A stretch of 64,000 bases of DNA, taken from Mesorhizobium sp. AR02. GTDB taxonomy: Bacteria; Pseudomonadota; Alphaproteobacteria; Rhizobiales; Rhizobiaceae. The stretch lies in NCBI RefSeq assembly GCF_024746835.1, contig NZ_CP080531.1, positions 7,150,001-7,214,000 of the forward strand, in the 5' to 3' direction. This document shows positions 47,895-56,012 of this stretch, in pieces (the first letter of the stretch is position 1; every line of letters begins with the position of its first letter). A program made the translations under genes and the position numbers. The notes beneath the pieces were generated by a model that worked only from the letters and a program-made list of their open reading frames with translations, ran no database searches and was not told the origin of the DNA.

Positions 47895-48554
47895 ATGGGT
47901 TTTCTGGTTAGAGACTGTATTCGCTGCGGCGTAAAGCACGTAAAATTAGATGTTGTTGGATTTAGCACGTATGATGTAAATTCTACGGAGGTATTCGCGG
48001 CGTGTGAAAGTTGCCAAAAAGGTAGCATATATGATGGGCGTCCCGACTATAATCCTTTCGTTGCGGACGGAAATCTTGAGGCCCATATAAAGCACTTTAG
48101 CGATAGCCCAATCACGGCTCATCCATTTCCGCTAACGGTATCGGATACTATTCCGTCCCGTGTGCGGGACCTGTTTCTTGAAGCAACAACAGCGCGGCGG
48201 CTTCAGCTAAATGAAGCCGCAGGGGCGATGTTCAGGAAAACAATCGATGTAGCGACGAAGCATATTTTCTCGCACGACGCACGACTGTCGGGTAGAACTC
48301 CTGCCGAGGCGCTTCGACCACGAATCAACGCACTCGGAGCATTGAACATTTTAGAAGCCGATATAGTCGAGCTAGCAGATGTCGTGGTGCTGGACGGCAA
48401 TGACGCTGCGCATGACGTCGATCCATACACCGCCGACGAAGTGGAGGTTTTGGAAGAGCTCACGAACGATCTTTTGGAACGGCTGTTTGTTCGGCCGGCT
48501 CGTGTTGCGGCGGTGAAGGCAAAACAAATTGCCGCTGGAGTGCGCAAACCATAA
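47895..48554 (+). CDS. DUF4145 domain-containing protein
   Basis: The 219-residue protein starts with a zinc-ribbon-like pair of cysteine pairs (CIRCGVKH and CESCQKGS) and ends in a helical DUF4145 domain with RLQLNEAAGAMFRKTIDVAT and GNDAAHDVDPYTADEVEVLE. DUF4145 is a HEPN-related domain often found near restriction and defence genes. I start at ATG 47895, 6 bases after AAGGGG; an ATG two codons upstream would abut that site. The gene is divergent from the tRNA-like locus. G+C is lower than in the core genome. Confidence 0.7.
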   Translation: MGFLVRDCIRCGVKHVKLDVVGFSTYDVNSTEVFAACESCQKGSIYDGRPDYNPFVADGNLEAHIKHFSDSPITAHPFPLTVSDTIPSRVRDLFLEATTARRLQLNEAAGAMFRKTIDVATKHIFSHDARLSGRTPAEALRPRINALGALNILEADIVELADVVVLDGNDAAHDVDPYTADEVEVLEELTNDLLERLFVRPARVAAVKAKQIAAGVRKP

Positions 48555-48578
48555 GGGCGCGGTGTGATCCGCGCCCTT
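48553..48578. terminator. Terminator-like hairpin between convergent genes
   Basis: AAGGGCGCGG, loop TGTGAT, CCGCGCCCTT: a perfect 10-bp stem directly after the DUF4145 stop codon and facing the end of the minus-strand small gene. No long T-run follows on either strand. Confidence 0.6.
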
Positions 48579-48609
48579 CGCATGTGTTGGCCGGCCGGCC
48601 GTCGGCGGG

Positions 48610-48807
48610 CTATTCTTCTTCCCGCAAGTCAGCCGCGATCCAGCCATGCACGACGTCTCGTGCGACTACGTCATTGGCCGCATCTGTTTCACTTGCCTGC
48701 GGTCTCTTCTCGCGCTCGCCGTAGCGCACGACGATCGCGCTGCCGACTCGCTGCCAGGTAGCCTTCACCCGACCATAGGCGGTTTCGAGCTCAATGGTGT
48801 GGATCAT
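48610..48807 (-). CDS. Small hypothetical protein, 65 residues
   Basis: The frame from ATG 48807 encodes MIHTIELETAYGRVKATWQR followed by a strand (VGSAIVVRYGEREKR) and an acidic, helical end. The start overlaps the stop of the preceding small gene by four bases (ATGA), which supports both as a coupled pair. No family recognised. Confidence 0.55.
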   Translation of the reverse strand: MIHTIELETAYGRVKATWQRVGSAIVVRYGEREKRPQASETDAANDVVARDVVHGWIAADLREEE

Positions 48808-48986
48808 GCCGCGTCACTCACAAGCTCGACGCTGTCGTCCTTCACGCTCTCCGGCCAGATCTCATGCGCCATGAGAATCTCGACCACCTGGTCACGCTCG
48901 ATCTTGCCGCTGATCAGAGAGGGTTCGATTGCGGCAAGCGCTGTGACAAGCCGGTCGTGTTGATTGTTAGCGATGTAGGTGTTCAA
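48804..48986 (-). CDS. Small hypothetical protein, 60 residues
   Basis: I start at TTG 48986, preceded 6-9 bases away by GGAG; the upstream reading frame to 49244 is open but overlaps the divergent gene. The product is helical (YIANNQHDRLVTALAAIEPS, RDQVVEILMAHEIWPE). It is translationally coupled to the 65-residue gene. Possible roles, for example antitoxin or small phage protein, are guesses. Confidence 0.5.
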   Translation of the reverse strand: MNTYIANNQHDRLVTALAAIEPSLISGKIERDQVVEILMAHEIWPESVKDDSVELVSDAA

Positions 48987-49103
48987 GACGCGTCTCCATT
49001 GGCAAAATGTATGTAGTGCGTTCAGTTTCACCGCAAAGAGTGGTGGCCGCTGATGCGTTCCAATGGCTAAGCTGCGTATAAGTTTCCTGCACGAGGCCGC
49101 GTA

Positions 49104-49712
49104 GTGCTCACTGACAGCCAGTTCATTCTCGAAAGCATCAAGCGGGGCTGCGTGACGCTCTCCGAAGGCGAGTTCGTCATCGACAGGCTGGTGAAATATG
49201 TCGGCAACGGAAGGATCCGGTGGCACGTCGAGGTTCGTGGGCATCGCGTCGAGTTCACAACCGGTCAGCTAAAAAGGCAGCCGACCTTCCGCAGGAAGAT
49301 GCTCGAACAGGCTGGTGTGCTACCGCCGCAGCGCGCCGGGGCCGACTACAGGCGATGGGCCATCGATCTGAGGAAGAATGCCATTGAGCTTCCTTGGCGC
49401 GATAGACCGGTCGATGCCGGTTTCGCCATCGACGGCCTTGTCAATCTCGGCGGCGACCGCTGGACGGTTGACTACCAAGGCAAGATCATCAAGTTCACGA
49501 CGACCAAACTCCGCCGGCAGACCAGTTTCCGCAAGAGGATGCTGCTCAAGGCCAAGGTGCTGCCGCCCCAGCTTGATCCGGTTGCCTACCGGAAGTGGAT
49601 GGACTGGCTGATCCAAAACGCCACAGAGGCTGCACCGCAGGCCAGCGATGCTTTGATGAGCGAGAAAAGTTGGCTTGACGACCTGCCGGAGCTGGCCGGC
49701 TGGCAAAATTGA
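49104..49712 (+). CDS. Protein of two tandem copies of an unknown domain
   Basis: The 202-residue protein consists of two ~70-residue repeats. Copy 1 (about residues 24-94) has FVIDRLVKYVGNGRIRWHV, VEFTTGQLKRQPTFRRKMLE and GVLPPQRAGADYRRW; copy 2 (about 108-175) has FAIDGLVNLGGDRWTVDY, IKFTTTKLRRQTSFRKRMLL and VLPPQLDPVAYRKWMDW. The strand plus basic-helix pattern suggests nucleic-acid binding. No family recognised. The start is GTG 49104. Confidence 0.65.
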   Translation: MLTDSQFILESIKRGCVTLSEGEFVIDRLVKYVGNGRIRWHVEVRGHRVEFTTGQLKRQPTFRRKMLEQAGVLPPQRAGADYRRWAIDLRKNAIELPWRDRPVDAGFAIDGLVNLGGDRWTVDYQGKIIKFTTTKLRRQTSFRKRMLLKAKVLPPQLDPVAYRKWMDWLIQNATEAAPQASDALMSEKSWLDDLPELAGWQN

Positions 49713-49800
49713 GCGGATGGCGCCGGGCGCCAGACCAAGTCTTCATTCATGAATGGCGCCTATATTGGCAAACTCGATAATCATCGAGAGAGGGCTGGCG

Positions 49801-50478
49801 TTGAGACGTAGCGTCATCGTTATCACTGCCGCTCTTGCTGTCTGGTTCTTAGGGCCAAGGTTACTTGGATTCCGGAGTTGGGAATGGCATCAAAAGCTCG
49901 TGCTTGAGGTGAATACCCCCGATGGGCTTGTGTCAGGGGGAAGCACCATTTCGGCAGCCATAAGCATGGCGCCCAAATGGGTCCCGATCACCGCAGGAAA
50001 CGTGCACGGCACGATCGAGGGAGAGTCGTCTTTTGTGGAGGTCTCGCCTGGCAGGTATCTCTTTGCGGTGCTCAACGATCGTGAGACCGAGCGCGCGATG
50101 GTTTCTTTCCATTTCAAGGCGAGCGAAACCAGTTCTCAGATCTTCAGCGCGCTGAGCACAGAGCACGGAACAGGTTTCGTGCCGTACAGCCTCTACCCGG
50201 AACTGGTGACGTTTGATGATCTTTCCGACCCCAAATCGGTAAGAGAGGTCGATCCCCATAACCTTGAGGCGACTTTTGGACCGGGTGTATCCCTGAAACG
50301 CATTGCACTGGAGGTCACCCGTGAACGAGTGACAGCCGGTCCCATAGAAAAGATATTGAAGTGGCTGCCCGATTATTGCGGAATTCGCTTCGACCGGGCC
50401 CGATTTGAGACATTGTCTGCCTCGAACAGGCTCGCCAATTCGTTGAGTTCCGGAGCGTTTGAAATCCCGTGCCGGTGA
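49801..50478 (+). CDS. Membrane-anchored or exported hypothetical protein
   Basis: TTG 49801 follows GAGAGGG by 7 bases and begins RRSVIVITAALAVWFLGPRL, a signal anchor or signal peptide. The rest (225 residues) is a soluble domain with strand-like segments, e.g. LVLEVNTPDGLVSGGSTISA and FVEVSPGRYLFAVLNDRETE, ending in a CR pair. ATG 49753 would add 16 residues before the anchor. Unrecognised; seen as a hypothetical protein of the kind common in rhizobia. Confidence 0.6.
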   Translation: MRRSVIVITAALAVWFLGPRLLGFRSWEWHQKLVLEVNTPDGLVSGGSTISAAISMAPKWVPITAGNVHGTIEGESSFVEVSPGRYLFAVLNDRETERAMVSFHFKASETSSQIFSALSTEHGTGFVPYSLYPELVTFDDLSDPKSVREVDPHNLEATFGPGVSLKRIALEVTRERVTAGPIEKILKWLPDYCGIRFDRARFETLSASNRLANSLSSGAFEIPCR

Positions 50479-50552
50479 TTGCGCGGATAGGGTCACTTTT
50501 GCCGTGGCTCTTTCCAGACTGATAGCGTCACCTGCCGCTGGCAGAAAGATAC

Positions 50553-50640
50553 TTGACATATTAATCAGCGACGCACGCTAAACTGTTGTTGACCTGACGG
50601 CACAGCCTGGCTGACTTAGGCCGGGCGGCCTTTCTTGTCA
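50553..50640 (+). ncRNA. Candidate short RNA locus: promoter-like boxes and terminator-like hairpin
   Basis: TTGACA at 50553-50558 is followed 18 bases later by GCTAAA (50577-50582), and about 35 bases downstream of that by the hairpin AGGCC/GGCCT (50618-50631) ending TTTCTT. This spans the 288-base gap before the TPR gene. A short transcript of about 50-60 nt is conceivable, but the boxes alone are weak evidence; the hairpin could equally end the upstream gene. Confidence 0.25.
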
Positions 50641-50766
50641 GGGGACGCCAGCTTCGAAACGATGGCGATGGCGATGTTTGCCATGCCTACGGATTTCGGC
50701 ACACATTGATGGTGAAGGAATCTGGCCCGGGCTAGGCTTGCGGCTTACCAATCTTGAATGGAAGAC

Positions 50767-52452
50767 ATGGACCGCTTCAACCTTGGCAGCTACCGCCGCC
50801 CGATCTCCACTCGCTCCACTGAGACCCAGCGCTGGTTCGATATCGGGCTCAACTGGTGCTACGGCTTCAATCATGAGGAAGGCATCAAGTGCTTCGAGAA
50901 GGCGCTGGAGACGGATCCCGGCTGCGCTTTTGTACATTGGGGTATCGCCTATGCCGCCGGGCCTTTTTATAACCTGACCTGGAAGGAACACGGCGAGGCC
51001 GAGGCCAACAGCGCGACAAAGCGTTGCTTCGAGCATGTCCAGCTGGCGCGCGCCAATGCGGCTCGCGCCAGCGATGTCGAACGACAGTTAATCGAGGCGC
51101 TCGCCCGCCGTTTCCAGAAGCCGCACAAAGTGAGCCCGCAGGAATTCGAACAGTGGGATGATGCCTATGCCGCCGCGATGCGGCGGGTGTACGAAAAATT
51201 TCCCGACGACCATGATGTGATGGCGCTGCTGGTCGAGGCACTGATGATGCGCACGGTGCGGCGGCTGTGGAACCTCAAGACCGGCGCGCCGGCGCCGAAT
51301 TCGGACGTGCTTGAAGCGCTTGAGGTTTGCGAGCGGTCGATCCGGCTCGCCGACGAGGGCGGGATTGCGCAGCACCCGGCAATCCTGCACCTGCACATCC
51401 ATCTCCTGGAAATGTCCACCATGCCGGAACGCGGCTTGCGCTCGGCCGATCGGCTCGGCGAAATGTGCCCCGATGCCGGCCACATGAACCATATGCCGGG
51501 GCATATCCATGTGCTGTGCGGCGACTATGAGAAGGCGAAGCTTGCCAGCGAAAAGGCGGTCCGCGCCAACGACCTCTACCTCGCCTATGCCGATGAGCCG
51601 ACCTATTACCTGCTCGGCTGCTGCCACGATCTGCATCTGATGATGTTCACCTGCATGTTCCTTGGCCAGTACAAGCCGGCGCTGTGGGCCGCCGACAAGG
51701 TGCGCAGCCTAGTCGCGCGGGACGTCGTCACCCTCCCCGACCGGCCCAAGCTCACCCAGACTGTGGAAGGCTATCACGCGATGAAATCGCATGTGCAGGT
51801 GCGCTTCGGCCGCTGGCAGGAGATCATCGACGAACCGGCGGTCGACGAGCCCGGCCTCTATGTGCTGACGGCGGCCATGCAGCACTACGCCAAGGGCGTC
51901 GCGCACGCGACGCTCAAGCAATTCACGGAGTCCGAGCGCGAGCGCGACCGGTTCCACCGGCATGTGGCGGGCATTCCAGCCGAGCGGCGTTTCCTCAGCA
52001 ACCCGACCCGCGCCTCGCTCGCTGTCGGGGCTGCCTTGCTCGACGGCGAGCTTGCCTACCACCAGGGCCGGCACGAGGAAGCCTACGCCCATTTGCGCCA
52101 AGCGGTCGAGCTGGACGACAATCTCTCCTACACCGAGCCATGGGCGTGGATGCACCCTCCCCGCCATGCGCTGGCGGCACTGCTTCTCGACCAGGGCCAC
52201 GCGCAAGAAGCCGAGCAGGTCTATCGCGACGATCTCGGCCTCAGCGGCAAGGTGCAGCGTTGCGCCCAGCACCCGGACAATGTCTGGGCGCTGCACGGGC
52301 TGGTGGAATGTTTGAAACGGCGTGGCGAGAGCGAAGAACTGCCGGGGCTGCAGGCCAAGCTCGCTGTGGCGGTGGCCAAGACGGATGTGGCAATCAGTTC
52401 GTCATGCCTGTGCCGGACGAGCGTGCAATCGGCGCCAAGCTGCTGCCATTGA
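50767..52452 (+). CDS. Tetratricopeptide-repeat protein of unknown function
   Basis: The 561-residue cytosolic-type protein has TPR helices at both ends: FDIGLNWCYGFNHEEGIKCF near residue 25, and GELAYHQGRHEEAYAHLRQA and ALLLDQGHAQEAEQVYRDDL near the C-terminus. The centre has a His-rich motif MNHMPGHIHVLCGDYEKAKL with MMFTCMFLGQY nearby. This family occurs in many proteobacteria; function unknown. ATG 50767 is preferred as GGAAG lies just upstream, although ATG 50758 is in frame. Confidence 0.8.
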   Translation: MDRFNLGSYRRPISTRSTETQRWFDIGLNWCYGFNHEEGIKCFEKALETDPGCAFVHWGIAYAAGPFYNLTWKEHGEAEANSATKRCFEHVQLARANAARASDVERQLIEALARRFQKPHKVSPQEFEQWDDAYAAAMRRVYEKFPDDHDVMALLVEALMMRTVRRLWNLKTGAPAPNSDVLEALEVCERSIRLADEGGIAQHPAILHLHIHLLEMSTMPERGLRSADRLGEMCPDAGHMNHMPGHIHVLCGDYEKAKLASEKAVRANDLYLAYADEPTYYLLGCCHDLHLMMFTCMFLGQYKPALWAADKVRSLVARDVVTLPDRPKLTQTVEGYHAMKSHVQVRFGRWQEIIDEPAVDEPGLYVLTAAMQHYAKGVAHATLKQFTESERERDRFHRHVAGIPAERRFLSNPTRASLAVGAALLDGELAYHQGRHEEAYAHLRQAVELDDNLSYTEPWAWMHPPRHALAALLLDQGHAQEAEQVYRDDLGLSGKVQRCAQHPDNVWALHGLVECLKRRGESEELPGLQAKLAVAVAKTDVAISSSCLCRTSVQSAPSCCH

Positions 52453-52488
52453 AGGTGGCTGTCGCCCTCAGGCAAATGCCACCCTCCA

Positions 52489-53253
52489 CTACGAGAATAT
52501 CTCAGCCAGTTGTTCCACGCTGGTGCCCTCCTTGACCTGCCGCAGTTCGATATAGCTGATCGCCGTGGCAACCGATGAAAACACTGTCACGGCCGCCTTC
52601 ACCAAGGCTTCGACAATCAAGCCGAAGGTGAAATTCAAGGAAACGACGAGGCGAGGCGCTGCGAAACCCACCAGCGTTCCACCCACGATGAGGATCAGCC
52701 ACAGCCCGAGCAGTGCCCAGCGGTTGCCCTTGGTCAGGTCTCGGCTGCGCGCCATGCTGTCGAGAATGTTTCGTTTCTCCTGGATCAAGACCGGTATCGT
52801 GATCGCCCAGCGAAGCAGCAGGAGGATGCCGGGAACGATCAGCAGAACCAGCCCCAGCATGATGGCCAGCGTCACCGCGCACGAGGCCAGGAGGACTGGA
52901 AAAAACATGGCAAGGGCGACACCCAGGCAGTCACCCATGGAAGGTCCTTCGCCCTGCATATCCACAATGGCCGCACGTATAAGAGCTGTCTGCAGAATGA
53001 CGATCACGCCGATATAGAAAAGTACACCGGCAATGACGAGTATCCGGTGTTGGCTCAGGAGGGCGAAACCGGCACTGCCGCTGGAGAAAGTCGCTTCGAC
53101 GTACCAAAACGAGAAGGCGAACCTCGGCACCGCGTAAAGAACCAGGCCAAGCCCAAGGCACAGCACCGGATTGCGGCGAATGACCGCCAAACTGTCATTC
53201 AACACCCGGCCGATTCGGAATCGGTCAACCCGCTCCAGCGCTGCAGACGACAT
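52489..53253 (-). CDS. Polytopic membrane protein, tandem paralogue 1
   Basis: The 254-residue protein has about six membrane segments: an N-terminal RFRIGRVLNDSLAVIRRN, then FYIGVIVILQTALIRAAIVD, VTLAIMLGLVLLIVPGILLL, IQEKRNILDSMARSRDLTKG and a C-terminal ELRQVKEGTSVEQLAEIFS. It is paralogous throughout to the neighbouring gene 11 bases away. Related proteins carry the glycerophosphodiester-phosphodiesterase membrane domain. Function unknown; likely co-transcribed with its twin, divergently from the MoxR operon. Confidence 0.72.
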   Translation of the reverse strand: MSSAALERVDRFRIGRVLNDSLAVIRRNPVLCLGLGLVLYAVPRFAFSFWYVEATFSSGSAGFALLSQHRILVIAGVLFYIGVIVILQTALIRAAIVDMQGEGPSMGDCLGVALAMFFPVLLASCAVTLAIMLGLVLLIVPGILLLLRWAITIPVLIQEKRNILDSMARSRDLTKGNRWALLGLWLILIVGGTLVGFAAPRLVVSLNFTFGLIVEALVKAAVTVFSSVATAISYIELRQVKEGTSVEQLAEIFS

Positions 53254-53264
53254 CAAAGGGAGGC

Positions 53265-54047
53265 CTACGAGAATATCTTCGCCAGTTCGTCGATGCTGGC
53301 GCCTTCCTTGACCTGGCGCAACTCGACATAGCTGACCGCGGCGGCGATCGACAGCACCATGGAGACCACGGTCTGCACCAGCGCCGCGCCCAGCTGGGCC
53401 AGAATCCCGCCAAGCAGGACGAAAACCAGCAATATCCCCCATTGGATGACCATCGCGATGATCATCAAGATGAGAAACAGGCCAAACAGCGACCAGCGGT
53501 TGCCCTTTGTCAGGGCGCGGCTGCGCGACATCGAACCGAATACGCCCCGCCGCTCCTGGATCAGGACCGGCACCGACATCGACCATCCGAGCCACAGGAT
53601 GATGCCGGGCACGATCAGGGCGAGCATGGCAAGGCCGGAGCCAAGGGCGACGAGGAAGCCAATCGCCAGCGTCGGCAGCAGGAAGCGGACCGCAATCTGA
53701 ATACAGTCACCAAAGGACGGCCGCCTGCCGTTCAGGTCCTCGATCGTCGCCCGGACCAGTGACGACTGAAGCAGCAGCGTGAAAACGAAGGAAACCAGCC
53801 AGGCGACAAGGCTGAGGTAGGAATTGCGAAACATCGCATGGGGATCCGCCATCGCGCCCGGATCGCCATGCAACATCGCGTCGATCTGCGGCTGGGTCCA
53901 CAATCTGACAAGCAGCGCCGGCACGCCCGCGAACAGCGCGGCAAGGCCAAGGCAAAGCCCGATGTTGCGGCCGATGACGGCAAAGGTGTTGTTGAACACC
54001 CTGCCGATCTCGAACCGGCTGGGTTGTCCCAGTGTCGCAGTGGTCAT
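53265..54047 (-). CDS. Polytopic membrane protein, tandem paralogue 2
   Basis: The 260-residue protein matches the previous gene along its length, with RFEIGRVFNNTFAVIGRN at the front, RRPSFGDCIQIAVRFLLPTL and IQERRGVFGSMSRSRALTKG in the middle and ELRQVKEGASIDELAKIFS at the end. ATG 54047 has a GGGGGGAA Shine-Dalgarno upstream. The pair is divergent from the DUF4129-DUF4350-MoxR-DUF58 operon with about 150 bases between starts. Confidence 0.72.
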   Translation of the reverse strand: MTTATLGQPSRFEIGRVFNNTFAVIGRNIGLCLGLAALFAGVPALLVRLWTQPQIDAMLHGDPGAMADPHAMFRNSYLSLVAWLVSFVFTLLLQSSLVRATIEDLNGRRPSFGDCIQIAVRFLLPTLAIGFLVALGSGLAMLALIVPGIILWLGWSMSVPVLIQERRGVFGSMSRSRALTKGNRWSLFGLFLILMIIAMVIQWGILLVFVLLGGILAQLGAALVQTVVSMVLSIAAAVSYVELRQVKEGASIDELAKIFS

Positions 54048-54195
54048 GATGTTCCCCCCGGTCACCGCCGCATCCAAACGGCCGACATCGAAAGTAAATC
54101 TGCCAAGATTAGAAGGCTTCGTCCAGTGGACTTGCAATTGTGCAGGCGTATTGCCAGTGTCGAGGCCGAACCGCAGGTTGCAGGGGAGCGAGCGG

Positions 54196-54822
54196 GTGAC
54201 AGTTGCACAGCCGGTGGACGCGGAATGGCTGGCCAAGGTGCACAAGCAACTGCTTGCGGACGATTCGATCCAGTTTGACCTGCCGATGATGGTGCAGCCC
54301 ACACCGCCGGAATGGCTGAGGCCTTTTCTGGACGCATTGGCGAAGATTGGCCCCTACATGATCTACCTGTTCTGGGGCGCGGTGATCATCGGAGTGGCGG
54401 TCATCGCGCTTCTCGTCGCCCTCGAAGCGAAGGGGGTGGCATGGCGCCTGCCATGGCGGCGCGCTCGCAAACAGGCAGAGGCGGAAGAGGCATGGCGCCC
54501 GGACGCCGCGGCGGCACAGATTCTGCTGTCCGAGGCCGACGCGCTCGCCGCGCGCGGCGACTATGACGAGGCGGTGCATCTTCTGCTTCGGCGCAGCGTC
54601 GCCGACATTGCGGGGCGGTTGCCCGACTTCCTGCGCCCGTCGCTGACGTCGCGCGACATTGCCACGGCCCCATCGATGCCGTCGCGGGCGCGCCACGCGT
54701 TCAGCGAGATCGCGCGCATCGTCGAGGCCGCCCTGTTTGCCCGCCGGCCGGTCGGGGCCGAGGGCTGGCAGCAGGCGCGTGGCGCCTATGAGCGCTTCGC
54801 CTTCAGGGATGCCTGGACATGA
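54196..54822 (+). CDS. DUF4129 domain-containing membrane protein
   Basis: The 208-residue protein has one membrane helix (MIYLFWGAVIIGVAVIALLV, about residues 55-75) and a C-terminal DUF4129 region with SEADALAARGDYDEAVHLLL, RRSVADIAGRLPDFLRPSLT and a final ARGAYERFAF. The start is GTG 54196 after AGGGGAG. It overlaps the next start by four bases (ATGA), opening a tightly coupled operon whose MoxR, DUF58 and DUF4350 genes make up a conserved set of unknown envelope function. Confidence 0.82.
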   Translation: MTVAQPVDAEWLAKVHKQLLADDSIQFDLPMMVQPTPPEWLRPFLDALAKIGPYMIYLFWGAVIIGVAVIALLVALEAKGVAWRLPWRRARKQAEAEEAWRPDAAAAQILLSEADALAARGDYDEAVHLLLRRSVADIAGRLPDFLRPSLTSRDIATAPSMPSRARHAFSEIARIVEAALFARRPVGAEGWQQARGAYERFAFRDAWT

Positions 54823-56012
54823 GCGCTCCGGCCGCTGAGGCGGTGCAGGAACCGTTCAGCCGAAAAACCCTGTTCTGGGGGATTTTTGCCAGCCTGCTCG
54901 CCGCGGCTGGATTTTTCCTGTTGTCGACCTACGCGCCCGATTTTCGCCAGCCGGAAGGCGGGGCGACGCCGCTCTCCAAGGGCGGTTCCGGCTATGCGGG
55001 CCTTGTGGAATGGGTGAAACTGACCGGTGGCCTGCCCTACATGGCGAAGACCGAGAAAGACCTTTCAAGGAATATCCTGCTCATCGTCACCATCTCGCCG
55101 GAAAGTGATCCGGAGGCGCTCAAAAACATCATCGATCTTCGGCAGGACCTGCCGACGTTATTCGTGCTGCCCAAATGGCAAACCTTGCCGCTGCAAACGC
55201 ACGAAGGATGGGAGATGAAGATAGAGCGGCTGCCGGACCCGGTCGTCAACGACTGGCTAGGCCGCATCACCAAGGCAAAGCTCGGCGAAGGCAAAAGCAC
55301 GGCCGACAAGATCGACATCGAAGGTCATTTGGTTGCCGCGCCCGATGACCTGCAGTGGATCGCGGACAGCACTCCATTGATTGCAGCTGGCGACGGCAAG
55401 GCCGTTCTCACCAAACTCGCTAACAAGCCCTTCTACATCCTGACGGATCCCGACCTAGTCAACAACGCCGGGCTCAAGGATCCGGAAAAGGCGGCGGCGG
55501 TCTTTGATCTCCTGGCCTCGCTTGACGATGTCGGGGTCATGTTCGACCTGACGCTGCACGGCGCGGGGCGAAAATACGATCTGGCCAGGCTGTTGGTCGA
55601 GCCGCCCTTCCTGGCGCTGACGCTGTCGGTGCTGGCGGCCGCCGCACTTGCCTTCCTGCACGGGCTCGGCCGGTTCGGACCGCCGCGCACCGAGGCCCGG
55701 GCGATTGCCTTCGGCAAACAGGCGCTGGTCGACACCACGGCGATGCTTTTGAAGCGCGCCGGGCGGATCGAGGAGCTCGGCGACCGTTATGCGGCACTGA
55801 TGCGTGCGCGCGCCGGTGCATTGCTCGGCGCACCGCAAGGCTTGCCAGGCGAAGCACTCGACCGTTGGCTGGATTCCCGCGACCACGGCGAAACTCAGGG
55901 CTTCAGCCGTCGCTTCAAGGCCGCGAACGAAGCTGGGACTCTGGCTCAAATGCATGAAGCAGCGCAGGAGCTGCATGACTGGACGACAAGGAGGCTCGGT
56001 GAACGTCGATGA
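54819..56012 (+). CDS. DUF4350 domain-containing protein
   Basis: The 397-residue protein has an N-terminal helix (LFWGIFASLLAAAGFFLLST) and a large soluble domain with NILLIVTISPESDPEALKNI and PTLFVLPKWQTLPLQTHEGW, followed by a second helix (LALTLSVLAAAALAFLHGLG) and a C-terminal helical tail (TTAMLLKRAGRIEELGDRYA). This is the normal DUF4350 arrangement. It overlaps both neighbours and is part of the MoxR operon. Confidence 0.85.
   Translation: MSAPAAEAVQEPFSRKTLFWGIFASLLAAAGFFLLSTYAPDFRQPEGGATPLSKGGSGYAGLVEWVKLTGGLPYMAKTEKDLSRNILLIVTISPESDPEALKNIIDLRQDLPTLFVLPKWQTLPLQTHEGWEMKIERLPDPVVNDWLGRITKAKLGEGKSTADKIDIEGHLVAAPDDLQWIADSTPLIAAGDGKAVLTKLANKPFYILTDPDLVNNAGLKDPEKAAAVFDLLASLDDVGVMFDLTLHGAGRKYDLARLLVEPPFLALTLSVLAAAALAFLHGLGRFGPPRTEARAIAFGKQALVDTTAMLLKRAGRIEELGDRYAALMRARAGALLGAPQGLPGEALDRWLDSRDHGETQGFSRRFKAANEAGTLAQMHEAAQELHDWTTRRLGERR

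Noticed and set aside
48804..49244. 146-residue reading of the minus-strand small gene
   Set aside because: The N-terminal 86 codons lie opposite the tandem-domain gene and its start region, and a Shine-Dalgarno supports the shorter TTG start at 48986.
45759..50700. Integrated element with tRNA attachment site
   Set aside because: No integrase gene and no direct repeat of the tRNA-Gln 3' end were found within the block, so I report only an accessory block, not a defined integrative element.
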